The position numbers and the translations under genes were made by a program. Under the pieces are notes generated by a model that saw only the letters and a program-made list of their open reading frames with translations, was not told where the DNA came from and did not search any database. Shown here one piece after another: positions 59,524 to 64,000 of a DNA stretch of 64,000 bases (position 1 is its first letter; each line of letters begins with the position of its first letter). Source of the stretch: Lactobacillus sp. ESL0677 (GTDB lineage Bacteria > Bacillota > Bacilli > Lactobacillales > Lactobacillaceae); the NCBI RefSeq assembly GCF_029392875.1, contig NZ_CP113946.1, positions 682,001 through 746,000 on the forward strand, read 5' to 3'.

Positions 59524-62193
59524 ATGGTCAAGCAAGTTTTTGTTGTCCCACATACACACTGGGATCGAGAGTGGTTTTTTACATCTTCAAAAGCAAAAGT
59601 ATATTTAATGAAAGACTTAAAAGATGTAATTGATAAATTAGAAGAATCTAGTCAATATGGATCATTTTTATTAGATGGTCAATCTTCTTTAATTGAAGAT
59701 TATCTTGCATGGCGACCAGAAGATAAAACCAAAGTACAACAATTAGTAAAAGAAAAGAAATTGTTTTTAGGTCCATGGTATACCCAAACTGATCAGTACC
59801 TCGTTTCTGCTGAGAGTATTGTTAATAATCTTAGAATTGGGATGAAGGAATGTGAAAAGTTGGGCGGCTATATGGATATTGCATATGTACCTGATTCTTT
59901 TGGTCAAGAATCTAGTATGCCGCAAATTTATCGCGAACTTGGGATAAAAAATGCTGTATTGTATCGCGGCTTTTCAAGTGATACTGCTAAAAATTCGGAA
60001 TTTATTTGGCAAGGTGAAGATGGGTCAACAGTTAATGTTTATCGAATGGCATGTGGCTACTTTATTGGTGGAGTTGTTGATGAGTCTAAATTGACTACGT
60101 TAATGGATGAAGAACCATTTAAAACGGTAGTAAGTCAAGCTACTACAAATAATGTTTTGTTTCCAAATGGCTCTGATATGGCACCAATCAGATTCGACTT
60201 GCCTGAATTTATTGCTAAATTAAATCAATCAAACCTAGGTCGCTTTAATTTTAAAGTAAGCTCTCTTGAAGACTATATAAAAGAGGTTAATCAGGATAAA
60301 CCTAAATTAGCTGTTTTAACAGGAGAACAAGATTTAGGAAAGGATATGCGAGTCCATAAATCAATTTATTCTTCGCGTTCAGATTTGAAAAAATTAAATA
60401 CAAAGTTACAACATTATTTAAGTAATGTGATGGAACCAGTATTAATGATGGGTAGCTATTTTGGCTTAAGCTATCCCATTGCAACTGTTCATCAGATTTG
60501 GAAGTTAATGTTTGAAAATTCTGCTCATGATTCAATGGGAAATTGTGTGTCTGATACAGTCAATGAAGATATTAATATGAGATATAAGCAAGTGAAAGAT
60601 ATTGCTACAAGTCTAGTTGACGTTACTTTGAGACAAATTTCTACAAAAATAAATGACGAGGGACACAAGATAACTTTAACTGCTTTTAATACGTTACCGT
60701 ATAAACGCTCTTGTGTATTAAATAAGACAATCTATGTACCTAGTCGTGATTTTAACTTGGAAGATAAAGATGGAAAACAAATCAAGTTTCAAATCAATAC
60801 GATTAGTGATGTAACAACGGAAGTTAAGGGCGCAACAATTCAGCTTGACCCGAGTAAAAAGATATATTTACCAGAAAAAGTTTTTAAAGTAAATATTGAT
60901 CTACTTCTAAAAAATATACCTGCCTTTGGCTACAAAGAATATTTCTTAATTCCTGCTAAAAAAGCTAATCAAGAACCAGTTTCTGATACCAATGGCAGAG
61001 AAATAGAGAATCAATTTTATAAAATTAATGTTAATTTGGATGGTTCTTTGAATATTTTAGATAAGGAAAATGGTCATCTTTATCGTAATCAAGGAATTCT
61101 AGAAGAAAATGGTGATGGTGGAGATTCATATAACTATTCACCGGCTAAAAAAGATTTAATTATTTATTCAACTAATCAAAGAAATAATGTTTATGTGAAA
61201 CAAGGGATGCTAAAAAAGACCATTCAGATAAAATTTGAATTTAATGTACCAAGCGATTTGACTAAACGTGCGCAAGGGATTACTGATTCACTAATGCCAG
61301 TTATCCTTGAAGTTAGTTTAGATAAATTATCTAAAATTATTAACTTTAAAATTAATATCGATAATCATTATGCTAAAAGTCATCGTTTATGTATTGATTT
61401 TGATAGTGATATTGTCACTAATACAAGTATTGCGGATATTCAATTTGGTAGTATTAAACGACCTTTGATTAAAGAAAAAGAATTAGCCAATTGGCAAAAA
61501 GATCCAAGTAAATGGCAAGAAAAGCCAATATCTATTAACACCATGCAAAGCTATGTTGCACTTTCTCAAAGAGATCGGTTAATGGCGATAATTGCTAATG
61601 GAGTCCGTGAATATGAATGTATAGGACGAGACTATAGCACCATTCGTTTAACAGTTTTTAGAACTTATGGAATGTTAGGCAAAAAGGATTTAATTTATCG
61701 TCCTGGACGTGCTTCTGGGGATGATACTGTGGCAACATCTGCAGCTCAGCTGAATAAGAATCTTTCATTCGATTTTGGCTTGATTTTAGGTCATGTTGAT
61801 TTTGATAAAAGTAATTTAGCTAATGAAGTAAAAGAGTTCGAAACTCCAATTCAGATTTATGAATATTCAGAATTCTTAAATGGACGTTTAATATTTCCTT
61901 TTAATCCAGTTTCAAGAAATTATGATCCACTTTTTAGTTTATTTGAAATAAAAGGTGAATTGACGGTAAGTACAATTGAAAAAGCACAAAATCGTCCAGG
62001 ATATGCCATTCGATTATTTAATTCAACTTATCATGATGTTTTAGAACAAATCAAATTTAAGAAACAACTTAAAGTTGTGCAATTAGTTAATTTAAAAGAA
62101 GAAAAAATTACAGATTTAGAAGTAAAAGAATGTAGGGCACGATTACCTAAAATAGGACATTCTAAGTTTTTAACAGTTTACTTTGAATTATAG
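59524..62193 (+). CDS. GH38 alpha-mannosidase (mannosylglycerate hydrolase-like)
   Basis: 889 residues. The zinc site PHTHWDREWFF (His 10, His 12) and AYVPDSFGQES (Asp 124 nucleophile/zinc ligand) are intact. Later FENSAHDSMGNCVSDTVNEDI is the third conserved GH38 block. Length fits the MngB subgroup. It hydrolyses an alpha-mannoside, probably 6-phosphorylated by the PTS, yielding mannose-6-phosphate for ManA. AGGAGCAGG ribosome site. A second GH38 gene follows 9 nt later. Confidence 0.92.
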   Translation: MVKQVFVVPHTHWDREWFFTSSKAKVYLMKDLKDVIDKLEESSQYGSFLLDGQSSLIEDYLAWRPEDKTKVQQLVKEKKLFLGPWYTQTDQYLVSAESIVNNLRIGMKECEKLGGYMDIAYVPDSFGQESSMPQIYRELGIKNAVLYRGFSSDTAKNSEFIWQGEDGSTVNVYRMACGYFIGGVVDESKLTTLMDEEPFKTVVSQATTNNVLFPNGSDMAPIRFDLPEFIAKLNQSNLGRFNFKVSSLEDYIKEVNQDKPKLAVLTGEQDLGKDMRVHKSIYSSRSDLKKLNTKLQHYLSNVMEPVLMMGSYFGLSYPIATVHQIWKLMFENSAHDSMGNCVSDTVNEDINMRYKQVKDIATSLVDVTLRQISTKINDEGHKITLTAFNTLPYKRSCVLNKTIYVPSRDFNLEDKDGKQIKFQINTISDVTTEVKGATIQLDPSKKIYLPEKVFKVNIDLLLKNIPAFGYKEYFLIPAKKANQEPVSDTNGREIENQFYKINVNLDGSLNILDKENGHLYRNQGILEENGDGGDSYNYSPAKKDLIIYSTNQRNNVYVKQGMLKKTIQIKFEFNVPSDLTKRAQGITDSLMPVILEVSLDKLSKIINFKINIDNHYAKSHRLCIDFDSDIVTNTSIADIQFGSIKRPLIKEKELANWQKDPSKWQEKPISINTMQSYVALSQRDRLMAIIANGVREYECIGRDYSTIRLTVFRTYGMLGKKDLIYRPGRASGDDTVATSAAQLNKNLSFDFGLILGHVDFDKSNLANEVKEFETPIQIYEYSEFLNGRLIFPFNPVSRNYDPLFSLFEIKGELTVSTIEKAQNRPGYAIRLFNSTYHDVLEQIKFKKQLKVVQLVNLKEEKITDLEVKECRARLPKIGHSKFLTVYFEL

Positions 62194-62202
62194 GAGATAA
62201 TT

Positions 62203-64000
62203 ATGGTTAAAGCATATTTTGTAAATCATACTCATTGGGATCGAGAATGGTATTTTACTACTCAAGATGCTCAAGTATTAAGTGATCAATTATTTACGCA
62301 GGTTTTGGATGAACTAGAAGATCATCCTGAAGCTAATTTTACTTTGGATGGGCAGATGTCAATTGTAGATGATTACGTTGAAATACATCCCGAAGCCAAA
62401 GAGAGAATCCATCGACTAGTTAATCGTAAGCAACTGTTTATTGGTCCATGGTATACACAAACTGATGCAATGACACCGAGCGCAGAGTCAATACTTCGAA
62501 ATATTATTATTGGTATTCTAGATGCTAGAGAAAATTTTGGTGAGCCAATGATGCTTGGTTATTTGCCGGATACTTTTGGATTTAATGCTAATTTACCAAT
62601 GTTACTTAATCAAGTAGGAATTCATGATTTTTTGTCTTGGCGTGGTACTAATTTCAAGCGACAAACAAAATCAGTTTATTTTAAATGGAAAGCTTTAGGA
62701 GGTAAAGCAGTATTTGCTGCTAACTTCCCTTTGGGCTACTATACAGGTCAAATTGATCTAAAATCTAAACAAAATTTGAAAGAATTTGTAAAGAATCGCT
62801 TGGACAAGGGAATTGAATTTGAGGCTAATCATGGAGATAATCAAGAGGTTTTAATTCCTTCTGGGATTGACCAAATGAATATTATTCATGATATTTCTAA
62901 AACTTTAAATAAGGTAAATGAGTATTCTGATAATGATGTTGTAATTAGTAATTATCCTGAATTTATGGCTACATTAAGAAATAAAAAATTGCCTGAATAT
63001 CAAGGTGAGTTACGTTATCCAACTTATTCTAGAATTCATCGTACAATTACTTCAGTACGTTCACGCAATAAACGCAAGAACTTCCAACTTGAACAAATGG
63101 TTACTAAACGATTAGAACCTTTAATGGTGATTGCTAAGTATGCGCAAATTCCTATTTCTAATGGAATTGTAGTAAAGCTCTGGAAATTGTTATTTGACTT
63201 GCAGCCACATGACACAATGGGTGGTAGTGTTACTGATAATGTTGCAGTTGATATTAATCAACGTTTTAAGCAAGCCTTTGAGATTGCTGAAGGCGTGGAG
63301 AATTACATTAAGAAGCGGCTAGCACAAAGAATTGGTCTGACAGATCACGATGTAATCGTATTTAATACTGATCCGTATAAATTTAGTGGTCGTAAGATTG
63401 TAGAAATTATTAGTCGAACAGACCAAATCAAGTTTCCTAACAAATATCATGCAGTAATTATTAAAAAAGAAAAAGTACCAACAAGACCTCATATTATGCA
63501 GCTAACACCAAATGGCTTTGAGTTTAAAGATGAGCCAGGTTACTTTAAATTACAGATTAGTTTGCAAATGGATATGCAAGGACTAGGTTATCAAGTAGTT
63601 CATTTTGAGGATAGTACGAGTATATTATCAACGTTAGAAAATAACACTGGCAACACGATTACAAATAAAGATGTAAGTTTGTCATTTATAGACGGAAAGT
63701 TTACATTAACGGCTAATGGTAATTCTTTTGATGATGTAATTAGTATCTATGATCAAGCAAATGATGGGGATACTTATGATTATTCACCATTAGCAGGTGA
63801 TGAAGAAAAGAGATTACCTTGGAATGGCACTGTTCAAAAATTTAATTGTGATGATATTGAACAGTTACAACTTATTGGAGTTTGGCAAGTACCATATTCA
63901 CTTGATGATCGAAAATCGGGTTCAAATCAAAAATTAGTGTCAGTTAACTACAATTTGATTCTTTCTTTGACTAACAACACAGATGTTGTTTCAGCCAAGC
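62203..64000 (+). CDS. Second GH38 alpha-mannosidase, cut by the window end
   Basis: 599 codons are seen with no stop; the frame runs off the right edge. Start ATG at 62203 with TAGGAGAT. VNHTHWDREWYF (His 9, His 11), GYLPDTFGFN (Asp 123) and QPHDTMGGSVTDNVAVDIN are the GH38 motifs. It is clearly diverged from the first copy, with different loops after the zinc motif, so the two probably act on different mannosidic linkages. Same operon as the first GH38. Confidence 0.9.
   Translation, partial: MVKAYFVNHTHWDREWYFTTQDAQVLSDQLFTQVLDELEDHPEANFTLDGQMSIVDDYVEIHPEAKERIHRLVNRKQLFIGPWYTQTDAMTPSAESILRNIIIGILDARENFGEPMMLGYLPDTFGFNANLPMLLNQVGIHDFLSWRGTNFKRQTKSVYFKWKALGGKAVFAANFPLGYYTGQIDLKSKQNLKEFVKNRLDKGIEFEANHGDNQEVLIPSGIDQMNIIHDISKTLNKVNEYSDNDVVISNYPEFMATLRNKKLPEYQGELRYPTYSRIHRTITSVRSRNKRKNFQLEQMVTKRLEPLMVIAKYAQIPISNGIVVKLWKLLFDLQPHDTMGGSVTDNVAVDINQRFKQAFEIAEGVENYIKKRLAQRIGLTDHDVIVFNTDPYKFSGRKIVEIISRTDQIKFPNKYHAVIIKKEKVPTRPHIMQLTPNGFEFKDEPGYFKLQISLQMDMQGLGYQVVHFEDSTSILSTLENNTGNTITNKDVSLSFIDGKFTLTANGNSFDDVISIYDQANDGDTYDYSPLAGDEEKRLPWNGTVQKFNCDDIEQLQLIGVWQVPYSLDDRKSGSNQKLVSVNYNLILSLTNNTDVVSAK

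Noticed and set aside
1..64000. tRNA, rRNA, phage, or conjugative element genes
   Set aside because: None recognised on reading; only short IS and VanZ remnants indicate mobility.

Overview
The window reads as a low-GC Lactobacillus chromosome segment. The basis is YSIRK-type signal peptides, C-terminal SLAP (lactobacillar S-layer) domains, LAB-type TA modules, TACANNTGTA cop boxes and sugar PTS genes. I infer an S-layer/SLAP-bearing Lactobacillus sensu stricto (acidophilus/helveticus or bee-gut Firm-5 type). The species is not determined, and I saw no rRNA or tRNA gene.

1-12.7 kb: the 3' end of a serine-rich repeat glycoprotein (SRRP) is followed by a complete accessory Sec cluster: putative glycosyltransferase, unknown protein, Asp3, GtfA, a short GtfB, a small Asp4/SecE-like membrane protein, SecA2, SecY2, Asp1, Asp2. 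The genes are tightly packed with several stop/start overlaps. GtfA and GtfB should O-glycosylate the SRRPs, SecA2/SecY2 export them, and the Asps couple the two steps. 12.7-28.4 kb: an ISL3-like transposase remnant, a YSIRK adhesin with a beta-helix-like N-terminal region, and a 3,655-residue SRRP. Both SRRPs end in three SLAP repeats instead of an LPXTG sorting signal, so they are probably held non-covalently on the wall.

28.4-39.3 kb: a MazEF-type TA pair flanked by a 38-bp direct repeat; a promoter, small peptide and attenuator-like leader in front of an oligopeptide-binding lipoprotein; an amidohydrolase; a MarR-controlled MFS exporter with a SlyA-type palindrome; a TetR/YhgE-type membrane protein pair with its own palindrome; an M20 peptidase; and a split threonine/serine exporter. 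39.6-48.4 kb: a 2,916-residue YSIRK adhesin with about 20 Rib/Ig-like repeats and four SLAP units.

48.4-53.9 kb: a VanZ-family remnant, an NAD(P)-binding protein and YjdF with a candidate yjdF-motif leader, an orphan RHH protein, a cop-box-controlled cupredoxin plus Cu-type P-ATPase operon, and a zeta-toxin-like TA pair. 53.9-64.0 kb: a carbohydrate island with GH1 phospho-glycosidase, ROK kinase, ManA, fructose-family PTS IIA/IIB/IIC and two GH38 alpha-mannosidases (the second cut by the window end). Two promoters in this island carry the same TTTCCA-N7-TGGAAA operator at the same distance upstream of -35, which suggests one activator-controlled regulon for mannosidic and beta-glucosidic sugars.
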